The position numbers and the translations under genes are program-made. From PALSA-1004 sp041483135 (GTDB taxonomy: Bacteria > Pseudomonadota > Gammaproteobacteria > Burkholderiales > SG8-41), in NCBI GenBank assembly GCA_041483135.1, contig JBGPFE010000020.1:3586-67585 (forward strand): a stretch of 64,000 nucleotides of DNA. Direction: 5' to 3'. Of this stretch, positions 34,036 through 42,334 are shown one piece after another. Each line of letters begins with the position of its first letter. The stretch's first letter is position 1. The notes below the pieces were generated by a model. That model ran no database searches and was not told where the DNA came from. It saw only the letters and a program-made list of their open reading frames with translations.

Positions 34036-34340
34036 TTCAGTTCGATCGTAGGGTTCTGGTTGGAAACGGGAAACGCAATTCAACCGCGACGTGCGAATTC
34101 CCGTCGTGAAACATGCCCGCGGCATTCAACCGTATCACGTACCGGCATGCATTATAGATGCTGATCGTATCGATGGGGCCGGAGTACCTTTGGCGATGTG
34201 CAAAGCTCGTCCGGTGACGATCGAAGCAATGTTACGGCGTCCGGATGCTGTGGCTTTCCGTCATCCCGCTATTTATTCTGATCTGCGCAGTGCCCCGATT
34301 TCTCCGACCAGACAGTATTCCTGCCGCGATTACCGGCCGG
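34036..34340. other. Intergenic region with one GGGGCCGGAGTAC motif
   Basis: These 305 bases hold no gene that I recognise. GGAAACGGGAAACG near 34067 is a short 7-base word repeat, and ATCGATGGGGCCGGAGTACC near 34171 is a clear copy of the recurrent motif. Nothing else stands out. Confidence 0.5.
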
Positions 34341-35045
34341 TCAACCGCGTGGGTTTCGGCGTCCCGCCGGCGGGAGCTTCGGCGGTTTCGCGGGCCTTTG
34401 CGGTCCCCACACGCGACTGTAATACGTGTCCGCAAGCTGCAATGCGGCTACCGGATTGTGGCCGAGCACGCGGTCCTTGGCGACCAGGACCGTCGTCAGC
34501 CCCTTGGCATACTTGAAGAACAGGCTATCGTGGCCGATGCACAGCCCCAGCACGACATTGAACTCGCAGCCGTGGGCATTGAGCATCTCGGCCTGGGAGA
34601 TCGGATTGCAAAGCGCCTCGAACTGGCCGGGGTGGACTTTTTCCCGGTCGGCGATCCCCAGCTCTTCCTTCGGAATGCTGCCGTTCTTGCACGCAACCGA
34701 CACCACCTCGAAGCCGTGGCTCTCCAGAATGCCGCTCAGCACATGCGCGTGATCGACGAAGCTGATGCAGTTCGCGATGCCGATTTTTTTGTAGCCCATG
34801 CGCTTGGCGAACTGGACGACCTCCTCGACCCGCGTCCACTTGCAGTAGCCTTCGGATTCGACCAGCGCCGATTCGCGCGAAATCCGGCGCGTTTCGGGGT
34901 CATCGTACAGCGCGCGGGCGACGGTCTGGCTGTCGGGATCGACTTTGGTCGGGCAAAAACCAGGGCCGCGCTCCTCGGCTTCCCCCTGGCGGCATGCGCG
35001 CACGGTCGGCGGACAGTACGCGCATGCGGGATCATCGTATTTCAT
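34341..35045 (-). CDS. DUF1847 family cysteine-rich protein
   Basis: 234 residues from MKYDDPACAYCPP. The cysteine-rich N-terminus (CAYCPPTVRAC ... FCP) is a probable metal site. Then EEVVQFAKRMGYKKIGIANC, ESHGFEVVSVACKNGSIPKE, NAHGCEFNVVLGLCIGHDSL FF and TTVLVAKDRVLGHNPVAALQ match the DUF1847 family of putative metal-binding proteins. Function unknown; conserved cysteines suggest a redox or Fe-S role. The frame continues to 35291 but those residues are not conserved-looking. A basic Pro-rich tail (RPAKPPKLPPAGRR) ends it. Confidence 0.78.
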   Translation of the reverse strand: MKYDDPACAYCPPTVRACRQGEAEERGPGFCPTKVDPDSQTVARALYDDPETRRISRESALVESEGYCKWTRVEEVVQFAKRMGYKKIGIANCISFVDHAHVLSGILESHGFEVVSVACKNGSIPKEELGIADREKVHPGQFEALCNPISQAEMLNAHGCEFNVVLGLCIGHDSLFFKYAKGLTTVLVAKDRVLGHNPVAALQLADTYYSRVWGPQRPAKPPKLPPAGRRNPRG

Positions 35046-35310
35046 GGCCACTCTTCCCGTGAATGCAACGGATGCGTCTAGGCTAGAGGATTCCATGCGG
35101 GAAACCATGATCCAGATCAAACACCGGGGCATTGCAGGGAACGACCTGTCCAGTCTGGAAGCCGTCCGGATTGTGTGGCCGGGATTTGCCTGTGTTGCGC
35201 CATCCGGTCCTTGAACCGGACCGGAATAAATCGGACAAACCGCTCGGGGTGCTTTGTTTTCCCAAGCAGGCTTCAGCCTGCTTCCCGCCATTCCCGCGGC
35301 GCTGGCGGAA

Positions 35311-36207
35311 TTACGCCGGAACCGCGATGCCTTCCTGCTCGCAGGTGTTGGCGACGTCGCTGACCGTCGCGCGGCGCATGTCGCGGACCCATCTGAGATC
35401 GTTGTATTCGGTGCCGCGGTGCAGCGTGCAACGGTTGTCCCACATCACGAGTTCGTCCGGCCGCCAGCGGTGAGTGTAGACGAACTGGCGCTGCGTCACA
35501 TGCGCGATCAACTCGTCGATCAGCGCGCGGCCTTCGGCGTCCGGCATGCCGAGGATGCGTCCCGCGTGCGACGCGACGTAGAGCGATTTCCTGCCGTTCT
35601 GCGGAATCGTGCGCACGAGCGCCTGCGGCACGGGCGGTAGCCGTCTTGCCTCGTCTTCCGTGAAGTGCGTGAACCCGCTGCGTTGGCGCGAGGTGGCGAT
35701 GCAATGCTCGGCGACGAGTCCACGCAGTTTTTTCTTCATTGCGTCGGGCAGCGCATCGTAGGCCGCGCGCTGGTCGGCGAATTCGGTGTGGCCGCCGAGC
35801 GGCGCGACTGTGCGCGCATACAGCAGCGAGCACAGCCCCGGGCGGAACCTGAACGAACTGTCGGTATGCCACAACCGGTTGCCGGCCTTGTACATGCGCT
35901 GCCGGCTGTCCTGCGACCAGATCTCGCCCTGCGGGTCGAGGTTCGAGATGTCGGCGAAACTGTTGCTGAACCGGCTCGGCGCCGTCTTCGGATCGAGCAC
36001 CCGCTCGGACTCGATCGGCCCGAACTTTTGCGCGAACGCAAGGTGCTGTTCCGCCGTCAGCTCCTGTCCCGGAAAAATCAGCACCGCGTATTGCCAGAAT
36101 GCGGCCTGAATCGCCGCGAAGTCGGCCGCCGCGAGCGGCCCGGACAGATCGACGTCGCCCACCTCGGCCGCGAAGCCCGGAGTGATGGGACAAACCTCAA
36201 TGCTCAT
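35311..36207 (-). CDS. TauD/TfdA-family Fe(II)/2-oxoglutarate dioxygenase
   Basis: 298 residues, start after GCAGGAGAAGCACCC. ITPGFAAEVGDVDLSGPL is the usual opening. The iron ligands are visible: HTD at 114-116 in LWHTDSSFR and His about 263 in CTLHRGTEY; the 2-oxoglutarate-binding Arg lies in RWVRDMRRAT. Relatives hydroxylate taurine, 2,4-D, alkyl sulfates or phenoxy acids, leading to cleavage. Substrate unknown here. Followed upstream by a small lipoprotein gene on the same strand. Confidence 0.93.
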   Translation of the reverse strand: MSIEVCPITPGFAAEVGDVDLSGPLAAADFAAIQAAFWQYAVLIFPGQELTAEQHLAFAQKFGPIESERVLDPKTAPSRFSNSFADISNLDPQGEIWSQDSRQRMYKAGNRLWHTDSSFRFRPGLCSLLYARTVAPLGGHTEFADQRAAYDALPDAMKKKLRGLVAEHCIATSRQRSGFTHFTEDEARRLPPVPQALVRTIPQNGRKSLYVASHAGRILGMPDAEGRALIDELIAHVTQRQFVYTHRWRPDELVMWDNRCTLHRGTEYNDLRWVRDMRRATVSDVANTCEQEGIAVPA

Positions 36208-36258
36208 GGGTGCTTCTCCTGCCCGATTGCATCCGGGATATTATCCGCGCCGCGCAGG

Positions 36259-36465
36259 CTACTTGTCCGCATCGCCGGCTTTCTCGGCACGGCTCTGCGC
36301 CTGCTGCATCGCCTGGTCGATCTTCTGTTGCGCCTGCTCCATCGTTTTCTTCCCTTCCTCCACTTCCTTCGCCTTGATGGCCGCACCGGTCGCCGCGGTG
36401 GTCGCGGTTTCGACGCCGCACCCGGCAAGCGCCGCGAGCGCGAACACAATGATGAGGTGCTTCAT
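36259..36465 (-). CDS. Small lipoprotein
   Basis: 68 residues; start after ACGGAGATCATCC. Signal peptide with lipobox LAGC (Cys16), then a short helix rich in Ala and Thr and an amphipathic charged coil KAKEVEEGKKTMEQAQQKID. Probably a periplasm-facing lipid-anchored protein; no family recognised. Sits 51 bases before the dioxygenase gene on the same strand. Confidence 0.75.
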   Translation of the reverse strand: MKHLIIVFALAALAGCGVETATTAATGAAIKAKEVEEGKKTMEQAQQKIDQAMQQAQSRAEKAGDADK

Positions 36466-36483
36466 GGATGATCTCCGTTAAAA

Positions 36484-36535
36484 AACGAGATGTGGGGCGG
36501 GGTCAAATAAATATTTTACGCTCTCCCGCTCTCGC
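36484..36535. repeat. GATGTGGGGCGGGGTCAAATAAATATTTTA motif copy
   Basis: An instance of the recurrent GGGG-CGG-GT-AA motif followed by an AT-rich palindrome AAATATTT, between the lipoprotein start and the end of the first of four tandem tctC genes. Confidence 0.5.
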
Positions 36536-36549
36536 GTTGTGGCGCCGCG

Positions 36550-37521
36550 TCAGTCGATCTTGAGATTCAATGTCCTGACGATCCGTTCGTTTCTCTGCAT
36601 CTCAACCCGCAGGAAAGCATCGAACTCGTTCGGGCTCATCGCGGCCGGGGCAAGGCCCTGCTTGCCCAGGAGATCCTTCACTTCGGCAAGCTGCAGGGCC
36701 CGCGCGATCTCCGCACTCAGCCGTTCGACCACATTTTTCGGCGTCGCTCCGCGCACCACCGCGCCGAACCAGTTGAGCGATTCGAAGCCGGGGTAGCCGG
36801 ATTCCGCCACCGTCGGAACGTTCGGCAAAGTGTCGGCTCGTGTGAGCGAGGTCACGGCGACGCCGCGCAGCCTGCCAGAGGCAATGTGCGGCGCGCTTTC
36901 CACGACGTTCGCGACCAGCATAGTGGTGTGTCCGCCCATGACAGCCGTCGCCGCTGGCGCACCGCCGTTATATGGCACGCTGACGAGACCGATCCTCGCC
37001 GCCTCCTTGAACAACTCCGCCGCGATGCGTTGCCCGCCTATGATGCTGGCAGTCCCGAACGTGAGCTCGCCCGGACGGGCGCGCGCGAGCGCAACCAGGT
37101 CCTTGACCGATTTCACCGGCAGCGACGGATGCACGGAAATGACCAGTGGATTCGATGCGATGCGGGTGACACCGGCGAAATCTTTCAAAGTGTCGTACGG
37201 CAGCTTCGAGCGCACGAAAGGATTGATCGTGAAGCTGGGGGCCATCAACAGGAGCGTATGCCCGTCGGCGGGCGCCCGCACCACGAGTTCCGCGCCGATC
37301 ACGGTGTTGCCGCCGGGACGGTCCTCGACGATCACGTTCTGACCCACAGCGCGGCTCAACGGCGGCGCAAGCGTGCGCGCGAGTATGTCCACCGCCCCGC
37401 CGGGCGCGTAGGGGACGACGAGCCGCACGTTCCGCGAGGGAAATTCCTGCGCGACGGCCACGCCGATGGGGAGCGCCGTCACCGGCGCAAGAATCAGCAT
37501 GCACAAAGTTCCGCCCTTCAT
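36550..37521 (-). CDS. TctC/Bug receptor, tandem copy 4 of 4
   Basis: 323 residues; start after AAAGGAGACC. Signal peptide ends at GVAVAQE. Landmarks: FPSRNVRLVVPYAPGGAVDI, VIVEDRPGGNTVIGAEL, ADGHTLLL, LPYDTLKDFAGV, SVPYNGGAPAATAVMGG, LPNVPTVAESGYPGF and VVRGATPKNVV. VPYNGG in place of VPYKGG and VEDRPGGN in place of VDNRPGAG mark it as the most divergent of the tandem array. No membrane components follow. Confidence 0.92.
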   Translation of the reverse strand: MKGGTLCMLILAPVTALPIGVAVAQEFPSRNVRLVVPYAPGGAVDILARTLAPPLSRAVGQNVIVEDRPGGNTVIGAELVVRAPADGHTLLLMAPSFTINPFVRSKLPYDTLKDFAGVTRIASNPLVISVHPSLPVKSVKDLVALARARPGELTFGTASIIGGQRIAAELFKEAARIGLVSVPYNGGAPAATAVMGGHTTMLVANVVESAPHIASGRLRGVAVTSLTRADTLPNVPTVAESGYPGFESLNWFGAVVRGATPKNVVERLSAEIARALQLAEVKDLLGKQGLAPAAMSPNEFDAFLRVEMQRNERIVRTLNLKID

Positions 37522-37556
37522 GGTCTCCTTTCGATATTGAAGGATGAAGAAAATAC

Positions 37557-37594
37557 TTGGCTGCGTTCAGCGGCGTTCATCGGCGGTTCCAGCT
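37557..37594. repeat. GCGTTCATCGGC word repeat, downstream copy
   Basis: GGCTGCGTTCAGCGGCGTTC ATCGGCGGTTCC repeats a GCGTTCA-type word with a 10-base period. A related element (38583-38632) lies on the other side of the tctC gene 37595-38554, so that gene is bracketed by direct copies. Confidence 0.6.
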
Positions 37595-38554
37595 TCACTC
37601 CATCGATATCCGCGCGGCCTTCACGACCTTGGCCCATTTTTCGATTTCGGTGTTGAAGAGCGCCCTGAACTCGGCGGGTGTCGTTCCCGCAGGTTCGATC
37701 CCGAGCGCGCTCCAGCGCTCGCGCAGCTCGGGCGATTTCATGATCCGGGTCGCTGCAGAGGAAATTTTCGTAACCACGCTTTTCGGCGTGCCGCGCGGCG
37801 CGAACAATCCGTACCAGACGTCGACTTCGTAGCCGGGCACGCCGGCCTCCGCGATCGTCGGCACGTCGGGCAGCGCCGGCGAACGCTTGAGCCCGCTCGT
37901 GCCGAGCGCTTTGACCTTGCCCGCCTTGATCATCGGCAGCTGCACGGGTATGCCGCCCAGGTACAGCGTGATCTGGCCGCCGATGAGGTCGTTCTGCGCC
38001 TGCGGGCCGCTTTTATACGGCACGTGCACGATGTCGGCGTGCGCGAGCAATTTGAACAGCTCCCCCGCCAGGTGGTCCGAGCTGCCGTTGCCGCCGCCGG
38101 AGCCGAAGCTCAACCGCCCGGGTTTCGCCTGCGCGAGCGCGACGAGTTCCCTGACCGAATTGACGGGCGAGGATACATTCACGACCAGCACGTTATTCCT
38201 GGAGGAAATCTGGGTGACGGGCTCGAAATCGCGCAGTGCATCGTACGGCAGCTTGCGGAACACGGCACGGCTGATCGCAAACGAACTCGACGCAAAGAGA
38301 ACCGTATAGCCGTCGGGTACTGCCTTGGCGACGAGGTCGGCGCCGATGGTTCCGCCCGCGCCCGCGCGATTGTCGACGATGACCGGCTGGCCCCAGCCTT
38401 CGTTCAGCTTCTGCGCGAGCACGCGGCCGACGATGTCCATGCTGCTGCCCGGCCCGATCGGCACCACGATGCGGGCCGGCTTGGCGGGAAAATCATCGCC
38501 ATGCGCGGCGCCGCCCGCGGCAAGCAGAACTGCATATGCCAAGTGCTTAGCCAT
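37595..38554 (-). CDS. TctC/Bug receptor, tandem copy 3 of 4
   Basis: 319 residues from MAKHLAYAVLLAAGGAAHG, which is a plausible signal peptide; the frame is open to 38599 and no start has a strong ribosome site. Landmarks: FPAKPARIVVPIGPGSSMDI, VIVDNRAGAGGTIG, PDGYTVLFA, LPYDALRDFEPV, HVPYKSGPQAQNDLIGG, LPDVPTIAEAGVPGY and APRGTPKSVV. The ligand is unknown. Confidence 0.9.
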   Translation of the reverse strand: MAKHLAYAVLLAAGGAAHGDDFPAKPARIVVPIGPGSSMDIVGRVLAQKLNEGWGQPVIVDNRAGAGGTIGADLVAKAVPDGYTVLFASSSFAISRAVFRKLPYDALRDFEPVTQISSRNNVLVVNVSSPVNSVRELVALAQAKPGRLSFGSGGGNGSSDHLAGELFKLLAHADIVHVPYKSGPQAQNDLIGGQITLYLGGIPVQLPMIKAGKVKALGTSGLKRSPALPDVPTIAEAGVPGYEVDVWYGLFAPRGTPKSVVTKISSAATRIMKSPELRERWSALGIEPAGTTPAEFRALFNTEIEKWAKVVKAARISME

Positions 38555-38582
38555 TGAACTCACGTTAACGCGTGCTTGACGC

Positions 38583-38632
38583 ATTCTATCGGCGCTCATC
38601 TGCGTTTATCTGCGTTCATCGGCAGTTACCTA
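38583..38632. repeat. ATCTGCGTT word repeat, upstream copy
   Basis: ATCTGCGTTT-ATCTGCGTTC-ATCGGCAGTT repeats with a 10-base period. Its end GCGTTCATCGGCAGTTACC matches the element at 37557-37594 with few differences. Confidence 0.7.
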
Positions 38633-39598
38633 GTCAGGCCGGGCGCCCGAAGCCTTGAACACCTTGCCGCGCATGACGATCTCGTCGCGTACTAGCTGGT
38701 CGAATTCACCTGGCGTCGTCGGCTTGGGCCTTGCACCCTGGCTCGCGATGCGTTCCGTGACGTCCGGCAGCCTGAGGATGCGGCCGACTTCTCCGGACAG
38801 CGCGTTGATGATCTTACGCGGCGTCCCGGCCGGCGCAACCAGCCCGTACCATCCGTCGTATTCGAATCCGGGCAGCGCCGATTCCGCGATCGTCGGCACG
38901 TCCGGCAGCAGCGCGAGCCGCTCTTTGGTGGTCACCGCCAACGCCAGCAACCGTCCGCTCCTGACCAAGGCCATCGAAGGCAGCACCGGCGCAACGAAAT
39001 ACTGAACGCGGCCGGCAATGGTGTCGGTGAGCGCTTCGGGCGTGCCCTTGTAAGGCACGTGAACGACATCGATCCCGGCGGCCAGTTTGAACAGTTCGCT
39101 GGCGTAGTGCGTGCCGCTGCCGATGCCCGAGGAACCGAAATTGACCTGTCCCGGTTTCTGCTGCGCGAGCGCAATTAAGTCCTTGACCGTCTTTACCCCG
39201 AGGCTGGGTGAGACCACCACCAGCAGCGGGGTGCTCGCGACCTGAGTGATCCCCGTGAAATCCTTGAGCGTGTCGTATGGAAGCTTGGCATAGAGCGCCG
39301 CGGTTCCCGCAAACCCTGACGAGGTCAGCATCAGCGTATGCCCGTCCGGAGTGGCGCCTGCGACGATGACGCCCGCCACCGTGCCGCCCGCGCTCGGGCG
39401 GTTATCGATCACCACTTGCTGGCCCCAGCTCTCGTTGAGCTTCGGCCCGATCAGGCGCGCGAGGATGTCGGTTGCGCTGCCGGCAGTAAACGGCACGACG
39501 ACCCGGATCGGCTTGCTCGGATAGGATTGCGCCGCCGCGCCCGCTGCGACGATCAGTACCGCGAAGCTTGCTGCGACCAGCCTGCTCAGGAAATGCAT
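38630..39598 (-). CDS. TctC/Bug receptor, tandem copy 2 of 4
   Basis: 322 residues; start after GGGGAGGGAC. Signal peptide ends at AAGAAAQS. Landmarks: YPSKPIRVVVPFTAGSATDI, VVIDNRPSAGGTVAG, TPDGHTLML, LPYDTLKDFTGI, HVPYKGTPEALTDTIAGR, LPDVPTIAESALPGF and VAPAGTPRKI. Shares its strand and spacing with the neighbouring copies, so the array probably arose by repeated duplication or accretion. Confidence 0.92.
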   Translation of the reverse strand: MHFLSRLVAASFAVLIVAAGAAAQSYPSKPIRVVVPFTAGSATDILARLIGPKLNESWGQQVVIDNRPSAGGTVAGVIVAGATPDGHTLMLTSSGFAGTAALYAKLPYDTLKDFTGITQVASTPLLVVVSPSLGVKTVKDLIALAQQKPGQVNFGSSGIGSGTHYASELFKLAAGIDVVHVPYKGTPEALTDTIAGRVQYFVAPVLPSMALVRSGRLLALAVTTKERLALLPDVPTIAESALPGFEYDGWYGLVAPAGTPRKIINALSGEVGRILRLPDVTERIASQGARPKPTTPGEFDQLVRDEIVMRGKVFKASGARPD

Positions 39599-39732
39599 GT
39601 CCCTCCCCTTTCGACGACTACGCGTAATACGCGTATCGTCCCGCGCTGGATGGCGCCGGAGTCATTGGTATCGAGAAAAGCGCGCGTCTTCTTCTATCCT
39701 AACCTTCCCCCGCGCACCGGGGAAGGCGCTGG

Positions 39733-40710
39733 TCACTCCCGGCGGATCCCGGCATCCCGGATCACCTGCCTGAAGCGCGCAACTTCGCTGCGGATGTGGC
39801 GCTCGAACTCGGCGGGCGTGCTGCCGACGGCCTCCGAGCCGTCCGCCGCGAGCCGTTCCTTAACGTCTGGCGATTGCAACCCTTCGGCGATCGCGCCGCT
39901 CAAGCGGTTGACGATCGCCGCGGGTGTCCGTTTGGGCGCGACCACGCCGTACCAGCCGATCGTATCGAATCCCGGCAGCGTTTCCGCAATTGTAGGAACG
40001 TCGGGCGCGGCGTTCGAGCGCTTGAGCGAGGTGACGGCGAGCACGCGCACCTTGCCGGCGCGCGCGAGCGGCAAACCGGACGTGATGCTCGCGAACACGA
40101 GCTGCACCTGGCCTCCCGCGAGATCGGCGAGCGCCTGCGGCGGCCCCTTGTACGGCACATGCGCGACGCGGATGCCGGCAGCCGAGTTGAACAACTCCGT
40201 CGCGAGATGGTTCGATCCGCCGATACCCGTCGAGCCGTAGTTGAGCTTCCCCGGCTGCGCTTTGGCAAGGTCGATGAATTCGCGCACCGAGCGCGCGGGC
40301 AAGGCGGGCGTTACGGCCATCACGTACGGGTTGCGGGAAACGTAGCTCACTGCCGCGTAGTCGCGCACAACGTCGTAGGCGAGCTTGTCGTCGAATGCGT
40401 TCGCGACCACCTGCGCGACCGCGAGCATCATCAGCGTATAGCCGTCCGGCTGCGCCTTCGCCGCCGTTTCCGCGGCGATCGCGCCGGTCGCGCCGGTGCG
40501 GTTGTCGACCACCACGCTCTGGCCGAATGCCTCGGAGAGCTTCTGCGCGACGGTGCGCGCGGCGATGTCGGAGCCGCCGCCGGCGGTGAACCCGACGAGC
40601 ATGCGTATCGGCCTGCCCGGATAGTCCGCGGCTGCAACGCCCGCAGCGGCTGCCACGGCCGCCGCCAGCGCGAGCCAGCGCGTCCGCCCTGCAACCCCGG
40701 CATGCATCAT
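39733..40710 (-). CDS. TctC/Bug receptor, tandem copy 1 of 4
   Basis: 325 residues taking MMHAGVAGRT as the start; the open frame extends into the upstream CMD gene. Signal peptide ends at GVAAAD. Landmarks: YPGRPIRMLVGFTAGGGSDI, VVVDNRTGATGAIAA, QPDGYTLMM, LAYDVVRDYAAV, HVPYKGPPQALADLAGG, APDVPTIAETLPGF and VAPKRTPAAIV. It lies 16 bases after a CMD-like gene, so the receptor and that enzyme are probably in one operon. Confidence 0.92.
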   Translation of the reverse strand: MMHAGVAGRTRWLALAAAVAAAAGVAAADYPGRPIRMLVGFTAGGGSDIAARTVAQKLSEAFGQSVVVDNRTGATGAIAAETAAKAQPDGYTLMMLAVAQVVANAFDDKLAYDVVRDYAAVSYVSRNPYVMAVTPALPARSVREFIDLAKAQPGKLNYGSTGIGGSNHLATELFNSAAGIRVAHVPYKGPPQALADLAGGQVQLVFASITSGLPLARAGKVRVLAVTSLKRSNAAPDVPTIAETLPGFDTIGWYGVVAPKRTPAAIVNRLSGAIAEGLQSPDVKERLAADGSEAVGSTPAEFERHIRSEVARFRQVIRDAGIRRE

Positions 40711-40726
40711 CGGATATGCTGCCCGG

Positions 40727-41110
40727 CTATTTCGTTTTTTCCGCCGCAAACACTTCGTGCGCGCAGCGCACCGCCTCGCGCATCGCCGGCACGCCGCAAT
40801 ACACCGCGCATTGCAGCAGCACCGCGCGGATTTCGGCCTTGGTGCAGCCGTTGTTGCGCGCGCCGCGCAAATGCGTCTTGAGTTCCAGCGGGCACTTGAG
40901 CGCCGTCAGCATCGCGATGTTGAGAAGACTGCGCGTCCGGCGCGGCAGGTCCTTGCTCGACCACACCTCGCCCCACACGTACTTGGTCGTGAACTCGCGC
41001 AGCGGCAGCGAAAACGAATCTTCAGTGGCCTTGAGATGCCGCTTGTGCTCTTCGCCGAGCACCTGCTCGCGGGTTTTCTTGCCTTTCTCGTACAACGCCT
41101 TGTTTTGCAT
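40727..41110 (-). CDS. Carboxymuconolactone decarboxylase family protein, CxxxC type
   Basis: 127 residues, start after AGGAGGAGAA. LYEKGKKTREQVLGEEHKRH, FTTKYVWGEVWSSKDLPRRT RSLLNIAML and KAEIRAVLLQCAVYCGVPAM give the gamma-carboxymuconolactone decarboxylase fold and length. It carries Cys-Ala-Val-Tyr-Cys where AhpD has CxxC, so a redox role is possible. Heads an operon with a tctC gene. Confidence 0.9.
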   Translation of the reverse strand: MQNKALYEKGKKTREQVLGEEHKRHLKATEDSFSLPLREFTTKYVWGEVWSSKDLPRRTRSLLNIAMLTALKCPLELKTHLRGARNNGCTKAEIRAVLLQCAVYCGVPAMREAVRCAHEVFAAEKTK

Positions 41111-41152
41111 TTCTCCTCCTGAGATAACCGCGTTTATCCGAGAATGATCCGA

Positions 41153-41764
41153 TCAGGCTGCCGGCGGCGCCGTTTGCCTGAATGACTCGCGCGCTTCCAT
41201 GTTCTTACACAGCCGGCTGAGGCCCGGGTATTGCTCCTGCGGGAAGAACTGCGGCCTGCGCAGCGTGATGAATCCGATATGACACGCGACCGCGATGTCG
41301 GCGAGGCTCATCGCGCCGCACACGCACCACGCGCGATCGTCAAGCATCCGCTCGAGCGCGGCGAAGCCCGCATCGATCTTGCCGCGCTGCCGGTCGAGCC
41401 ATGCCAGGCTGCGCTGCGCTTCGGCATGAAAGCGAATTTCGTAGAGACTCGCGGCGACCGCATCCATGGTACCGTCGGCAAGCGCTTCCCAGCGCTTGAC
41501 CTCGACGCGGGCCTCGGCATCTTCTGGAATGAATCGCGGACCCGGCAACCGGCTGTCCACGTAGTCCACAATCAGCGGCGAATTGATCAGCACGCGGCCG
41601 TCATCAAGCTTCAATGCCGGCACCTTGCCGACCGGGTTAGTCTGCTTGAGATCGTTGGATTCCCAGAGGTTGACCATTTCGACGTCGTGCCTGACGCCCT
41701 TCTCGATCAGCATGACGCGGACCTTGCGGGAGTAGGAACTGGCCGCGGAGATGTAGAGCTTCAT
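41153..41764 (-). CDS. Glutathione S-transferase family protein
   Basis: 203 residues from MKLYISAASSYSRKVRVMLI, a thioredoxin-fold N-terminal domain with the Ser of SSYSRKVR in the usual catalytic position. NPVGKVPALKLDDGRVLINS PLIVDYVD is the glutathione-binding cis-Pro and ES-like region. The all-helical C-terminal domain contains MSLADIAVACHIGFITLR. Probable glutathione-dependent conjugation or isomerisation of an electrophile. Sits directly upstream of the CMD/tctC genes on the same strand. Confidence 0.9.
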   Translation of the reverse strand: MKLYISAASSYSRKVRVMLIEKGVRHDVEMVNLWESNDLKQTNPVGKVPALKLDDGRVLINSPLIVDYVDSRLPGPRFIPEDAEARVEVKRWEALADGTMDAVAASLYEIRFHAEAQRSLAWLDRQRGKIDAGFAALERMLDDRAWCVCGAMSLADIAVACHIGFITLRRPQFFPQEQYPGLSRLCKNMEARESFRQTAPPAA

Positions 41765-41859
41765 GCCGGCGGGATTCCTGCAGGACGGCGCGGTTTCATG
41801 GCTTTTCGGGCACCACAAATGGGGCTGGCGTGGTCCATTTTAGCGTGTCCCGGATAAAT

Positions 41860-42246
41860 TTATTTTCGCCGGAACGTGCTGCAGTACCTCGCATGCCCCT
41901 GCCACGTCTGTTCCACTACACTGCCGTCCCTGAAGATGAGCGTGCGTTCGCAGCGGGCGAGCTCGCTGCTGCCCGGCCCACCGCCGAATACCGTACCTAC
42001 GCCCACCCCGCGGTTGCTGCCGAAGATGGCGAAGGGAAACCCGGGCCCGCTGGAAACCATGCCTTCGGACACCCACGTATAGCTTTCCCGGCCGTCGGCC
42101 TGCGTCGCATTACGGACGGGCACGCCCCACTGCGCTACGACCTCCTCGTGGCGCGCGCCGTCCCAGGAGTTCCTGGCCCCGTTGACGTCGGCGTCCATGG
42201 CGGCGCAACCGGCAAGCAAAACTGCGATCAGCGCTGTAGCCTTCAA
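41860..42246 (-). CDS. Lipoprotein of unknown function
   Basis: 128 residues. Signal peptide with lipobox LLAGC (Cys14). The mature part has NSWDGARHEEVVAQWGVPVR, resembling the small outer-membrane SmpA/BamE-like 'helix then Trp-Gly-x-Pro' pattern seen in many lipoproteins, then ESYTWVSEG, a Gly-rich loop and CERTLIFRDGSVVEQTWQGH. No neighbour suggests a role. Confidence 0.72.
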   Translation of the reverse strand: MKATALIAVLLAGCAAMDADVNGARNSWDGARHEEVVAQWGVPVRNATQADGRESYTWVSEGMVSSGPGFPFAIFGSNRGVGVGTVFGGGPGSSELARCERTLIFRDGSVVEQTWQGHARYCSTFRRK

Positions 42247-42334
42247 ATCAGTTGCCCGTCAGATCCTGCGGCAGGGGCGCGCATGAAGTCAGAACCCGAA
42301 TCCCCGGGCATGTTCCCTTGTTTCGATCTACTCA

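Noticed and set aside
31903..34164. 753-codon plus-strand open frame
   Set aside because: It is antisense to the old-yellow-enzyme gene, which has full motifs. Long antisense frames are expected in GC-rich DNA, and the product shows no family signature.
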